Below, in pieces: positions 6,621-13,333 of a DNA stretch of 17,937 nucleotides. The position numbers and the translations under genes were made by a program. The DNA comes from CBCXVS01 sp965178525 (GTDB taxonomy: Bacteria > Tectomicrobia > Entotheonellia > Entotheonellales > Entotheonellaceae), in assembly GCA_965178525.1 (NCBI GenBank), contig CBCXVS010000152.1, positions 1 through 17,937 on the forward strand, given 5' to 3'. Numbering within the stretch: the first letter of the stretch is position 1; the number at the start of each line of letters is the position of its first letter. The notes under the pieces are model-generated. The model ran no database searches and was not told where the DNA came from. It saw only the letters and a list, made by a program, of their open reading frames with translations.

Positions 6621-7586
6621 ATGAAAATTTTGCTCATTCCGGGTTTAACCCTGCTCGGATTTTCCGACACACATGTGGCGCGTATCCGAGCTGCTGCCGG
6701 CCGCGAGGCCGACGTCATCGTCACCACACCAGCCGAAGCGCATGAGCACGCCGAAGATGCTGAGGTGATTCTGGGGTCGGTACCCCTCAATCTGTTTCGC
6801 GCCGCTCCCAAGCTGCGGTGGGCACACGCCACCTCCTCGGGGGTCGATAGCTTCCTCTACCCCGAGTTCCGCGATAGCGACGTGATCCTCACCAGTGAGA
6901 AAGGTCTGGTCGGCGAGCACCTGGCGGATCATGGGTTTGGGCTCCTGCTGATGTTGACGCGTCAATTGACCACGGCGTTCAAACTTGGCCCCGAGGCCTG
7001 GAATCATCGTCCAGAAATGCGGCGTCAGGAGGTGGAGTTGAGTGGGCTGACCATGGGGATCATTGGCTTTGGCGGTACGGGCCGTGCCATGGCGCGGCGG
7101 GCCCACGCTTTTGGTATGACCTGCCAGGCGATCGATCGAGACGCCGTGCCCAACTCACCGGAAGTGTCCGAGGTGAAACGCCCCACGTTTTTCGCCGAAC
7201 TCCTGGCGACATCGGATGTGGTCTTGATCTGTTGTCCCCTCACGCCCGAGACCCGGGGCCTGTTCAATCGCGAGGCGTTTTCGCATATGAAACCCAGCGC
7301 CTTCCTCGTCAACGTCACGCGTGGCGAAATCATCGTTGAAGACGATTTGGTGGCGGCCCTCCAGGAAGAGAGAATTCGGGCCGCGGCGCTCGACGTGGCG
7401 CCTCGTGAACCCTTACCGCCCGACAGTGCGCTATGGGATATGCCCAATGTCGTGATGACCCCGCACACGGCGGGCGCCAGTCAATATCGTACTGGGCGGA
7501 ATATCGATCGGTTCGTACGCAATCTCGAGCGCTTACAGAAAAACGAACCGCTTGAGGGTGTCATCGACAAACAGCTCGGGTATTAA
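6621..7586 (+). CDS. D-isomer-specific 2-hydroxyacid dehydrogenase (NAD-binding)
   Basis: A 321-residue protein. The NAD-binding Rossmann core has IIGFGGTGRAMARRAHAFGM (residues 147-166) with Asp172 after the second strand, indicating preference for NAD over NADP. The catalytic triad of the family is present: R234 in NVTRGEII, E263 in DVAPREPLP and H282 in TPHTAG. The N-terminal substrate domain carries HATSSGVDSFL and EKGLVGEHLADHGFGLLL. ATG 6621 is preceded by a GGGGAAAAG purine run, and the start at MKILLIPG fits the family N-terminus. It probably reduces or oxidises a 2-keto/2-hydroxy acid in the cytoplasm. It follows the amidohydrolase and precedes the MFS exporter, suggesting a shared catabolic unit, though gaps of about 140 and 130 nt allow separate promoters. 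Confidence 0.92.
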   Translation: MKILLIPGLTLLGFSDTHVARIRAAAGREADVIVTTPAEAHEHAEDAEVILGSVPLNLFRAAPKLRWAHATSSGVDSFLYPEFRDSDVILTSEKGLVGEHLADHGFGLLLMLTRQLTTAFKLGPEAWNHRPEMRRQEVELSGLTMGIIGFGGTGRAMARRAHAFGMTCQAIDRDAVPNSPEVSEVKRPTFFAELLATSDVVLICCPLTPETRGLFNREAFSHMKPSAFLVNVTRGEIIVEDDLVAALQEERIRAAALDVAPREPLPPDSALWDMPNVVMTPHTAGASQYRTGRNIDRFVRNLERLQKNEPLEGVIDKQLGY

Positions 7587-7716
7587 ACGAGAGAGCGCTG
7601 CCGCAAAGCGGGCAAAGTCTCCGCGCCATGGAGGTGGCCACGTACTTGTCCCTGTCCGGTCTGATCTTTGTGGCGCAACATGGCCAAAATGGCCCAGGAT
7701 GACCAAGGAGCGGGGC

Positions 7717-9321
7717 ATGGCGAAAGTGGAGACTTCCACGCCATCATCGACGATGTTGCCGATCAACACGCAGGCGCCCCACTACAAATGGCTCGTTGCC
7801 GCGATCGTCCTCCTGGCGGCGTTAACCCAAACCTTTGCGGGCAATAGCGTCAATCTGGTCATTCCACGCTTGATGGCGACTTTCGGCACCGACCTGGCGG
7901 CGGCGCAATGGGTGACAACCGGCTTTCTCATCACCCGGACGCTGATTATTCCGATTCTGGGTTGGCTCGGCGGTTTCCTTGGCAACCGCAATCTGTTCGT
8001 CGCCTGTCTAGTCGGATTTCTCATCGCCTCAACCGGATGCGCGCTCGCCCCCAGCCTGAGTGTATTGGTTGGCTTCCGCCTGCTGCAAGGCCTCGCCATC
8101 GGATCGATGGAAGGGTTATCAGCCGTGATCTTGTTGCAAACCTTTCCGCTGCATCAGCGGGGTCTCGCTTTGGGTCTGCGCAACATCGGCTCATCTGTGG
8201 GGCATGTCATCTCCTTCACCCTCGGCGGCTACTTGATCGAACGGGTCTCCTGGCGTCTGATCTTTTTCCTCGGGCTCCCCTCGGGTCTTGCCGCCGCCGT
8301 GCTGGGCTTGCTCCTATTACCTCAACAGCGAGAATACCGAGGCGAACCCGTCGACTATACCGGTCTCCTGTTTTTAGGCGCTTTTCTCGTTCCCCTCTTG
8401 TTGGTTATTAGCCTCGGGCGTAACAGTGAGACCGCCTTCTCTACCTTGCTTCTCCTGGGTCTCGCCACCGTTATCGGGGGGAGCTGCTTTATTCTACGGG
8501 AGCTATTCAGCGCCTTTCCGGCGGTGAATCTGCGCCTGTTTCGCTCGGTCCCATTCTGTCTCATTTGCACGACCGCGCTGTTCAACAATATCGGCATGCA
8601 TGGGGCGCAATTTATGATCCCCATCTTTCTGCAGCAGGTGATGGGCTTTACGCCCCTGCAAGCCGGACTCATTATTACACCGGCGATTATCGTATCCGGT
8701 TTTAGCGGCGTGATCAGCGGCCGTCTCAGCGATCTCATCCACCCGTCTCTGGTCGTCTTAGGCAGTCTGATGACGCTCATGAGCGTCTTCTACGCCTTCT
8801 CCTCCGTCACCGCCCTGACCGCGGTTGGGGTACTGGTGATCTATATCATGCTCTACCGCATTGGCATGTTTGCAACCACGACGCCCCTCACGGCGCTCAA
8901 TGCCCAGATTCTCGGTATGGAGCAGATTCGCATGGGACAGGGGTTGATGGGGGTTGTGCGCAATATCGGGGCCGGTCTTGGCGTCACGGCCGCCAGTGTG
9001 GTATTCGAGCGGCGGCGAGCGGAGCATCAGCTCATGGCGTACGCCAGCTACGACCCCACCACGCCGACGCACCAGGACACGCTCAGTGAACTGAAGTATG
9101 TCTTACATCAAGCCGGCATGGTCGGCGCCAGCGCCGACCGGACCGCCTTACGCACTATTCAACAGCAGCTGGACACCGAAGCGGTCGCAAGCGGCTTTCG
9201 AGAAAGTTTTTTCTTTATGTCCCTCTGCTTCGTGATTGCTAGCGTGCCCATCGTGTGGGGTCTATACCAACGCCGGCGCTTAGGGAGCGGCTACTCCACC
9301 ACACCCTCGGCCCGCAACTGA
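7717..9321 (+). CDS. MFS transporter, DHA2 (EmrB/QacA-like) 14-TM drug exporter type
   Basis: A 534-residue, strongly hydrophobic protein. TM1 spans about residues 24-45 after a short cytoplasmic tail. Family signatures are the motif-A-like loop WLGGFLGNRNLF, the TM4 region FRLLQGLAIGSMEGLSAVIL, and the DHA2/motif-C-like LRNIGSSVGHVISFTLGGYL followed by RVSWRLIFFLGLPSG. The length and the extra central helices fit the 14-TM DHA2 group that exports drugs or hydrophobic metabolites by proton antiport. ATG 7717 is chosen because AAGGAG lies 6 nt upstream; a longer open frame back to 7552 overlaps the dehydrogenase and looks non-coding. Its end overlaps the minus-strand CoA-transferase stump. The substrate is unknown. 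Confidence 0.9.
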   Translation: MAKVETSTPSSTMLPINTQAPHYKWLVAAIVLLAALTQTFAGNSVNLVIPRLMATFGTDLAAAQWVTTGFLITRTLIIPILGWLGGFLGNRNLFVACLVGFLIASTGCALAPSLSVLVGFRLLQGLAIGSMEGLSAVILLQTFPLHQRGLALGLRNIGSSVGHVISFTLGGYLIERVSWRLIFFLGLPSGLAAAVLGLLLLPQQREYRGEPVDYTGLLFLGAFLVPLLLVISLGRNSETAFSTLLLLGLATVIGGSCFILRELFSAFPAVNLRLFRSVPFCLICTTALFNNIGMHGAQFMIPIFLQQVMGFTPLQAGLIITPAIIVSGFSGVISGRLSDLIHPSLVVLGSLMTLMSVFYAFSSVTALTAVGVLVIYIMLYRIGMFATTTPLTALNAQILGMEQIRMGQGLMGVVRNIGAGLGVTAASVVFERRRAEHQLMAYASYDPTTPTHQDTLSELKYVLHQAGMVGASADRTALRTIQQQLDTEAVASGFRESFFFMSLCFVIASVPIVWGLYQRRRLGSGYSTTPSARN

Positions 9322-9440
9322 TTCCTGCCCCCGGCATCGAGATGCAACAGCGTCTCCAACACCTCGTCGGTATGCTGTCCCGACAGCGGGGCATGCCGTG
9401 CCCCTACCGGAATGATTCGGTGTGAGACCTACCCAACGGA
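9291..9440 (-). pseudogene. C-terminal remnant of a CaiB/BaiF family III CoA transferase
   Basis: The minus strand reads IIPVGARHAPLSGQHTDEV, then LETLLHL and NQLRAEGVVE with TAG at 9291-9293. The A-P-x-x-GQHTDEVL...LRAEGVV pattern is the standard C-terminus of CaiB/BaiF (family III) CoA transferases. Only about 45-50 codons survive and no N-terminal CoA-binding region is present in the window. It overlaps the 3' end of the MFS gene on the opposite strand by about 30 nt, so the exporter end was placed across an older CoA-transferase gene or the latter was deleted up to that point. The 5' boundary is approximate. Confidence 0.65.
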
Positions 9441-9474
9441 TTGAGCGATGACTTGTAGTTGTCTAGACCGTCAT

Positions 9475-9545
9475 GTATAGTCGAACCATATTTCCTGCGC
9501 CAGCCTCGTCGACCGGATTTTAAGTCTGGCGCGAGTGGCGATGCC
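9475..9545 (-). other. tRNA-Leu(UAA)-like fragment
   Basis: The minus strand has CCAGACTTAAAATCCGG (9529 to 9513), nearly the anticodon arm of tRNA-Leu with UAA in the loop (one mismatch in the 5-bp stem), preceded by GCG as usual. GGTTCGACT, the T-loop signature, follows downstream (9487 to 9479) at a distance possible for a long variable arm. However, the acceptor, D- and T-stems do not pair properly, so it is at best a degenerate tRNA or an old attachment-site scar, or chance. Confidence 0.3.
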
Positions 9546-9594
9546 TCGGCAATTTCCGTCATCATGGGACCGATTTTCAACAGGAGCGTACACC

Positions 9595-10097
9595 ATGGCA
9601 AGCGTCAAAATGATTCACCATGTGAACGTGCAAATTAGCAATCGGCAGCGGACCCGGGAGTAGTATGAACAAGTGCTGGGCGCGACGTTTCTCGACCGGG
9701 GACCGATCAACCTGCGACAGCTCCAACTGCGCATCGGCACCGGGGAGATGCACTTTACCGAAACGTCGCAGCCGGTCGCCATCGGTCACTTTGCCCTAGA
9801 GGTCACAACTGGGAAGAGATGATCGCGAACCTAGAGAGACTGGGGGTTTCCTATACTCGTGCCCCAGGCGCAACGAATGCCGGGCCGCCCCGCACGCCAG
9901 AGGACACGCCATACCAGGGGCGTCGTGAAGACAATGGCGAGCACTATACCTACGTTCAGGACCCTGACGGCAACGTGATCGAACTCGTGTACCATCCCCT
10001 CGGGTTGGAGGACATGGACGGCAAGCGGTTGGAACTGCCGGACGCCTCGCAGGGGCTGCGCTGGAAGCAAAAAGAGGGCTTCGTCAACTCCCGTTAA
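9595..10097 (+). pseudogene. Glyoxalase/VOC-family protein, broken by an amber codon and a frameshift
   Basis: ATG 9595 has AGGAG 8 nt upstream and starts MASVKMIHHVNVQISNR. At codon 23 the frame meets TAG (9661-9663) where relatives have Trp in RTREWYEQVLGA, a TGG-to-TAG change. Reading continues YEQVLGATFLDRGP...ELHFTET-type strands to HFALEV near 9808. One base is missing there, and the protein resumes in another frame as HNWEEMIANLERLGVSYT. It ends with the VOC metal/substrate strand GEHYTYVQDPDGNVIELVYH and a stop at 10095-10097. With both lesions repaired the product would be about 167 residues, a typical single VOC unit pair. Two independent lesions argue for a true pseudogene. It lies 56 nt upstream of the CocE-type hydrolase on the same strand. 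Confidence 0.85.
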
Positions 10098-10153
10098 CCC
10101 GACACCGTCGGCAGGGGGCCAACCACAGGACAGTCGAATGGAGGAGATGGAAC

Positions 10154-11899
10154 ATGCCGGAATCGGATTGCCTGAAAATCGAAACCAACCTGTCGGTACC
10201 CATGAGAGACGGAACGATCCTATACGCAGACGTGTACCGCCCAGAGGCGCCGGGGCCGTTTCCAGTACTCTTGCAGCGCACCCCCTACGACAAGTCCGCG
10301 CCTTTGAGTATGAACATGTTGGACCCACTGAAAGCCGCCAAGCGCGGGTACGCCGTCGTGATCCAGGACACGCGTGGCCGGTATACGTCTGGCGGCGAGT
10401 TCTACGCCTTCAAAGACGACATCAACGACGGTTATGACACCGTCGAATGGGCGGCGGCCCAGCCCTGGTCGTCAGGCAAAGTCGGCATGTACGGCGCCTC
10501 CTACGTCGGCGCCACCCAGTGGCTCGCGGCCATGGCCCGGCCGCCTCACCTAGCGGCGATTGTGCCCAACGTTACCGCCTCCAACTACCATGAGGGATGG
10601 ACGTATCAAGGGGGGGCATTTGAGCTGGGCTTTAATGTCTCTTGGACGCTTTTGCAGTTGACCCTGGCCAACTTGAGCAACATCTCCACAACCAAGGACG
10701 TGACGCCCGACCGGCGGCAGCAGCTGATCGAGGCCGTCGACTCCATGGAGACCGCGTTTCAGTCCCTTCCTCTGCAAGCGTTTCCTCCCCTCAAAGACGG
10801 CCTGGCCGACTATTTCTACGACTGGCTGGCGCACCCGGACTACGACGGCTACTGGGACAACCTATGCATCGAAAAGCATCACCCCAACTTGCATGTCCCC
10901 GCCTATAACCTAGGTGGCTGGTATGACATTTTCTTGGGCGGTACCATTCGCAACTTCCTGGGCATGCGGGAAAAGAGTGCCACCGCCGATTCCAGGAGGG
11001 GCCAACGGCTCTTGATTGGCCCATGGCAGCACGGGGCCAGGGGCACCAGCCTGGTTGGCTCCCAATATTTCGGCATCGCGGCCGACGCCATGGCCATCGA
11101 TCTGGACGGCGAACACTTCCGTTGGTTCGATTACTGGCTCAAGGGTATTGACAACGGCATCATGGAAGAGCCGCCCGTGAGAATCTTCGTCATGGGAGAC
11201 AATGTTTGGCGAGACGAGCAGGAGTGGCCCTTGGCCAGGGCCCACGCGGTCAACTACTATTTCCACAGTCGGGGTAAGGCTAACTCCAGTCATGGCGATG
11301 GTGCGCTCTCGACGCAGCCCCCCAACGGTGAACCGCCCGATGTGTTCTTGTATAACCCGATGGATCCAGTCCCGACCCAGGGTGGCGCTCTGTGCTGCAA
11401 CCCCTACTTCGCCGCCAATGGCGCCTTTGACCAGCGGCAGGTCGAGGTGCGTCAGGATGTGCTGGTCTACACGACGACGCCTCTGGTGCAAGACCTGGAG
11501 GTCACGGGGCCCATCACTGTGACGCTGTGGGCGGCCACCTCCGAGCGCGACACCGACTTCACCGCCAAGTTGGTGGATGTGTGCGAGGATGGGTGTGCCC
11601 GAAACCTGACCGACGGCATTATCCGCGCCCGGTACCGCGATTCCTCGTCAGAGCCAAGTCTTTTGGAGCCGGGAAAGGTGTACCGGTACACCATCGACCT
11701 GTGGGCGACCAGCAATGTGTTCAAAAAGGGGCATCAAATCAGGGTCGAAGTATCGAGCAGCAACTTCCCGCGCTTCGACCGCAACACCAACACGGGCAAC
11801 GTGATCGCAGAGGATCGCGATGGTAAGCCGGCACTTCAGACCATCTTCCACGATGCGGCGCATCCGTCGCACATCACCCTGCCAACCGTGCCTCGGTAA
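10154..11899 (+). CDS. CocE/NonD-family alpha/beta hydrolase (X-Pro dipeptidyl-peptidase S15 fold)
   Basis: A 581-residue serine hydrolase. Residues 11-120 open the alpha/beta fold: VPMRDGTILYADVYRP, QDTRGRYTSGGEF and the nucleophile elbow GMYGASYVGAT with Ser116. The acid is Asp258 in YNLGGWYDIFLGG and the base is His293 in IGPWQHGARG. The positions nearly coincide with the triad of Rhodococcus cocaine esterase CocE. The C-terminal part (about 400-581) is the jelly-roll domain (TGPITVTLWAAT, DFTAKLVDV, IRVEVSSSNFPRFDRN). The start has GGAGGAG 7 nt upstream of ATG. Members cleave esters, amides or acyl bonds of xenobiotics and antibiotics; the substrate is unknown. There is no signal peptide, so it is cytoplasmic. 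It follows the broken VOC gene and precedes a flavin reductase-like gene. Confidence 0.94.
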   Translation: MPESDCLKIETNLSVPMRDGTILYADVYRPEAPGPFPVLLQRTPYDKSAPLSMNMLDPLKAAKRGYAVVIQDTRGRYTSGGEFYAFKDDINDGYDTVEWAAAQPWSSGKVGMYGASYVGATQWLAAMARPPHLAAIVPNVTASNYHEGWTYQGGAFELGFNVSWTLLQLTLANLSNISTTKDVTPDRRQQLIEAVDSMETAFQSLPLQAFPPLKDGLADYFYDWLAHPDYDGYWDNLCIEKHHPNLHVPAYNLGGWYDIFLGGTIRNFLGMREKSATADSRRGQRLLIGPWQHGARGTSLVGSQYFGIAADAMAIDLDGEHFRWFDYWLKGIDNGIMEEPPVRIFVMGDNVWRDEQEWPLARAHAVNYYFHSRGKANSSHGDGALSTQPPNGEPPDVFLYNPMDPVPTQGGALCCNPYFAANGAFDQRQVEVRQDVLVYTTTPLVQDLEVTGPITVTLWAATSERDTDFTAKLVDVCEDGCARNLTDGIIRARYRDSSSEPSLLEPGKVYRYTIDLWATSNVFKKGHQIRVEVSSSNFPRFDRNTNTGNVIAEDRDGKPALQTIFHDAAHPSHITLPTVPR

Positions 11900-11946
11900 T
11901 CGATGTGGGCGGATGTCCTTTTGGCCGGTAAGTATGATATGATATC

Positions 11947-11964
11947 CCGGCATCATGATGCCGG
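11947..11964. promoter_or_regulatory. 18-bp perfect palindrome, operator-like
   Basis: CCGGCATCATGATGCCGG is a perfect 18-bp palindrome with no spacer. It directly follows a TATGATATGAT stretch (11933-11943) that could act as a -10 element and lies 40 nt upstream of the flavin reductase-like start. The position fits an operator for a dimeric repressor. No regulator gene is adjacent, so the binding protein is unknown. As RNA it would not form a stable loop without sacrificing central pairs. Confidence 0.5.
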
Positions 11965-12004
11965 CCCGTGTCGTGTTCTTAAACATGTGATAAGGAGAAG
12001 CGTG

Positions 12005-12508
12005 ATGAATGAAGACGCAAAAAAGACCGCCCTTCGGATGATTCCATACGGTATTTATGTCCTCACCGCCGAGGGTGCTGATGGCTCAGTGGCGGCGGCA
12101 ACCGTCAACTGGGTCACGCAAACGGCACTTGCACCACCGTTAGTGGTGGTCGGGGTGAAGACGGATTCAGGCGCGCATAACATTATTAAGGAAAAGAAGG
12201 TCTTTGCGCTCAATATGCTGGGTAAGGAACATAAGGGCCAGGCCTTTACATTTTTTAAATCCTTAGAGCGGGAAGGGAACTCGATCGGGGGCGAACCCTT
12301 CACCATGAGCCCGGCGGGCGCCCCGGTCCTCGATCACGCGCCGGCTTGGGTCGAGTGCAAGTTGGTGGAGACGGTCGAGCGGGCCGATCATTCCATTTTT
12401 ATTGGTGAAGTCACCGAGGCTGGCGTCAATGTCGAGCCCGAGGGACGCGCTGACGACGCCATTTTGTGCATGCAGGAACTCGGCGAACGAATCTTCTACG
12501 GCGGCTAA
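12005..12508 (+). CDS. Flavin reductase-like FMN-binding split-barrel protein
   Basis: A 167-residue protein of the flavin reductase-like domain family. The N-terminal strand set is RMIPYGIYVLTAEG, followed by AAATVNWVTQTALAPPLVVVGVK (residues about 29-52), the flavin-binding core, and SGAHNIIKEKKVFALNML. The C-terminal half contains APVLDHAPAWVECKLVETVERADHSIFIGEV, the conserved final strands. ATG 12005 has AAGGAG 7 nt upstream; a longer open frame to 11903 crosses the palindrome and is not needed. Family members use NAD(P)H to reduce FMN for partner monooxygenases or carry flavin in other roles. No monooxygenase partner is in the window. A perfect palindrome upstream suggests its own regulation. 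Confidence 0.9.
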   Translation: MNEDAKKTALRMIPYGIYVLTAEGADGSVAAATVNWVTQTALAPPLVVVGVKTDSGAHNIIKEKKVFALNMLGKEHKGQAFTFFKSLEREGNSIGGEPFTMSPAGAPVLDHAPAWVECKLVETVERADHSIFIGEVTEAGVNVEPEGRADDAILCMQELGERIFYGG

Positions 12509-12513
12509 GCATC

Positions 12514-12554
12514 GGGGCTCAAACGGCAGCCCCTATGGTTCAAGCGGGCTGCCG
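12514..12554 (+). terminator. Two mutually exclusive stem-loops after the flavin reductase gene
   Basis: The block agcccc (12528-12533) can pair either with ggggct at 12514-12519 or, as part of cggcagccc (12524-12532), with gggctgccg at 12546-12554 (a 9-bp perfect stem). The structures start 6 nt past the stop codon. No U-run follows the second stem, so it is a terminator-like 3' structure rather than a clear intrinsic terminator. Confidence 0.4.
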
Positions 12555-12697
12555 ACTAAGATTCCCCGGCGACTGGAACCGTCTGTTTATCGTGGAGCCA
12601 AGGCTACCTTTTTCAAAGTCTCTAGTACCCCTTGAGTTTCTTAACTGGCCCCCCCCTTTTACACCTGTATTTAGTCTCTTTAACCTATTGAGAAATC

Positions 12698-12794
12698 TGG
12701 CGGAAGCGTGTGGGAGTCGAACCCACCGTCGAGGGTTTTAGCCCCGATCACTGGATTTGAAGTCCAGGCGGCACACCAGCACCGATACGCCTCC
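12698..12794 (-). tRNA. selC: tRNA-Sec (anticodon UCA)
   Basis: The minus strand starts with an 8-bp acceptor strand GGAGGCGT, pairing with ACGCTTCC near the 3' end (one G-U pair), then G discriminator and an encoded CCA (12698-12700). The anticodon arm is CTGGA-CTTCAAA-TCCAG, with UCA in the loop. A long variable arm (ATCGGGGCTAAAACCCTCGA) and a T-arm GGTGGGTTCGACTCCCAC follow. The 8-bp acceptor, long extra arm and UCA anticodon together identify selenocysteine tRNA rather than tRNA-Ser or tRNA-Leu. It decodes UGA with SelA/SelB, which are not in this window. Decayed integrase sequence lies within 10 nt of its 5' end; selC is a known integration hotspot in other bacteria. Confidence 0.95.
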
Positions 12795-12805
12795 GCGATT
12801 ATGTT

Positions 12806-13003
12806 TCAAGAACTTGCGAAGGAGTGGTGGGAACCTCTTGTCCTAGACCGAAGTTCCTCCCGTGATTCGGCGACAACTTGTTGAAATAAAAACTCAAAAG
12901 CCTGGAACGAATTGACCTTTGTTCCCATGTAAATCGCAAAATTTTCGCTCCTATTCTGCCACATGGGCTTGACATCGTCTGAAAACGTATGACCATAAGC
13001 CAT
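12806..13003 (-). CDS. Small open frame carried on the MITE-like element (unidentified)
   Basis: The frame starts MAYGHTFSDDVKPMWQNR and continues ENFAIYMGTKVNSFQAFEF, LFQQVVAESREELRSR before running out of the element into old integrase sequence and stopping at 12806. I do not recognise it. There is no ribosome site before ATG 13003, since the upstream bases (CCTCCTG) are the wrong strand of a Shine-Dalgarno. Evidence that the frame was once translated is that the two differences between this element copy and the one at 17862-17937 are both silent Phe codon changes in this frame (TTC/TTT and TTT/TTC). It is probably a fragment of a protein encoded by the parent element, not a functional gene here. 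Confidence 0.35.
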   Translation of the reverse strand: MAYGHTFSDDVKPMWQNRSENFAIYMGTKVNSFQAFEFLFQQVVAESREELRSRTRGSHHSFASS

Positions 13004-13106
13004 GTCGTTTCAGGAGGTTGGATTGTTCCCATGTAAATGGACTTTTGAATTGGGCCAACCTGTTGATCTACTTAACCCTCCGCCTATTCTGCCAGGGGAA
13101 CTTCGG
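12848..13106. mobile_element. 259-bp MITE-like element with terminal inverted repeats and 6-bp target duplication
   Basis: The left end CCGAAGTTCCTC and the reverse complement of the right end CCGAAGTTCCCC agree at 11 of 12 positions. Immediately outside, CCTAGA occurs at 12842-12847 and again at 13107-13112, a 6-bp target-site duplication. The element splits the integrase remnant exactly at that sequence. A second copy of the family begins at the identical terminus at 17862. Inside, the 16-mer TTGTTCCCATGTAAAT occurs twice (12919-12934, 13023-13038) and CCTATTCTGCCA twice (12950-12961, 13083-13094). It is too small for a transposase. It contains an open minus-strand frame of unknown identity (13003 to its left end), so it could be an internally deleted insertion sequence. 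Confidence 0.75.
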
Positions 13107-13333
13107 CCTAGAGGCAGACGTATGACGCAAGTCATGGTATGTAAAATCCGTGATCCGCGCCCGCTGGATTGCCAAGTTAAACGCAACTGAGACACCTCGA
13201 TAGGGTTTTCCCTCGCAGTTCCGAAACACGCAGGCTCTCGGACCGCTGTGGATCCTAATAGGCTTCAGCGTTTCTGTCAAGTACAAGATCGCCCTGATGT
13301 TTCCAAGGTAGAACCGTCTTCTTTCAGCCAGAA

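Larger units (their letters stand above)
12799..13275 (-). pseudogene. Tyrosine recombinase (phage-type integrase) remnant, interrupted by a MITE-like element
   Basis: On the minus strand, 13275 to 13107 reads PRACVFRNCEGKPYRGVSV, then AFNLAIQRARITDFTYHDLRHTSAS. This is the box-II region of tyrosine recombinases (VF...GKPY...RAGI.DFR.HDLRHTFAS), with catalytic His and Arg of HxxR visible in HDLRH. The N-terminal half and the final catalytic Tyr region are missing. Immediately after SASR the 259-bp repeat element begins (13106), flanked by a duplicated CCTAGA. Beyond it a short tail continues to 12799, ending at most a few bases from tRNA-Sec. It is a dead gene, probably the relic of an element integrated next to selC. 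The 5' limit is approximate; sequence upstream runs into the SDR gene. Confidence 0.7.

Noticed and set aside
7552..7716. N-terminal extension of the MFS protein by 55 residues.
   Set aside because: It overlaps the dehydrogenase 3' end, is hydrophilic and unlike MFS proteins, while ATG 7717 has a good AAGGAG.
9661..9663. The amber codon in the VOC gene as recoding (pyrrolysine or selenocysteine).
   Set aside because: TAG is not a Sec codon, it replaces a Trp, and the gene has a second frameshift lesion, so a pseudogene is simpler.
13002..13190. Plus-strand 62-codon frame with GGAGG inside its start region.
   Set aside because: It lies across the MITE-like element and integrase relic; its sequence is the antisense of better explained features.
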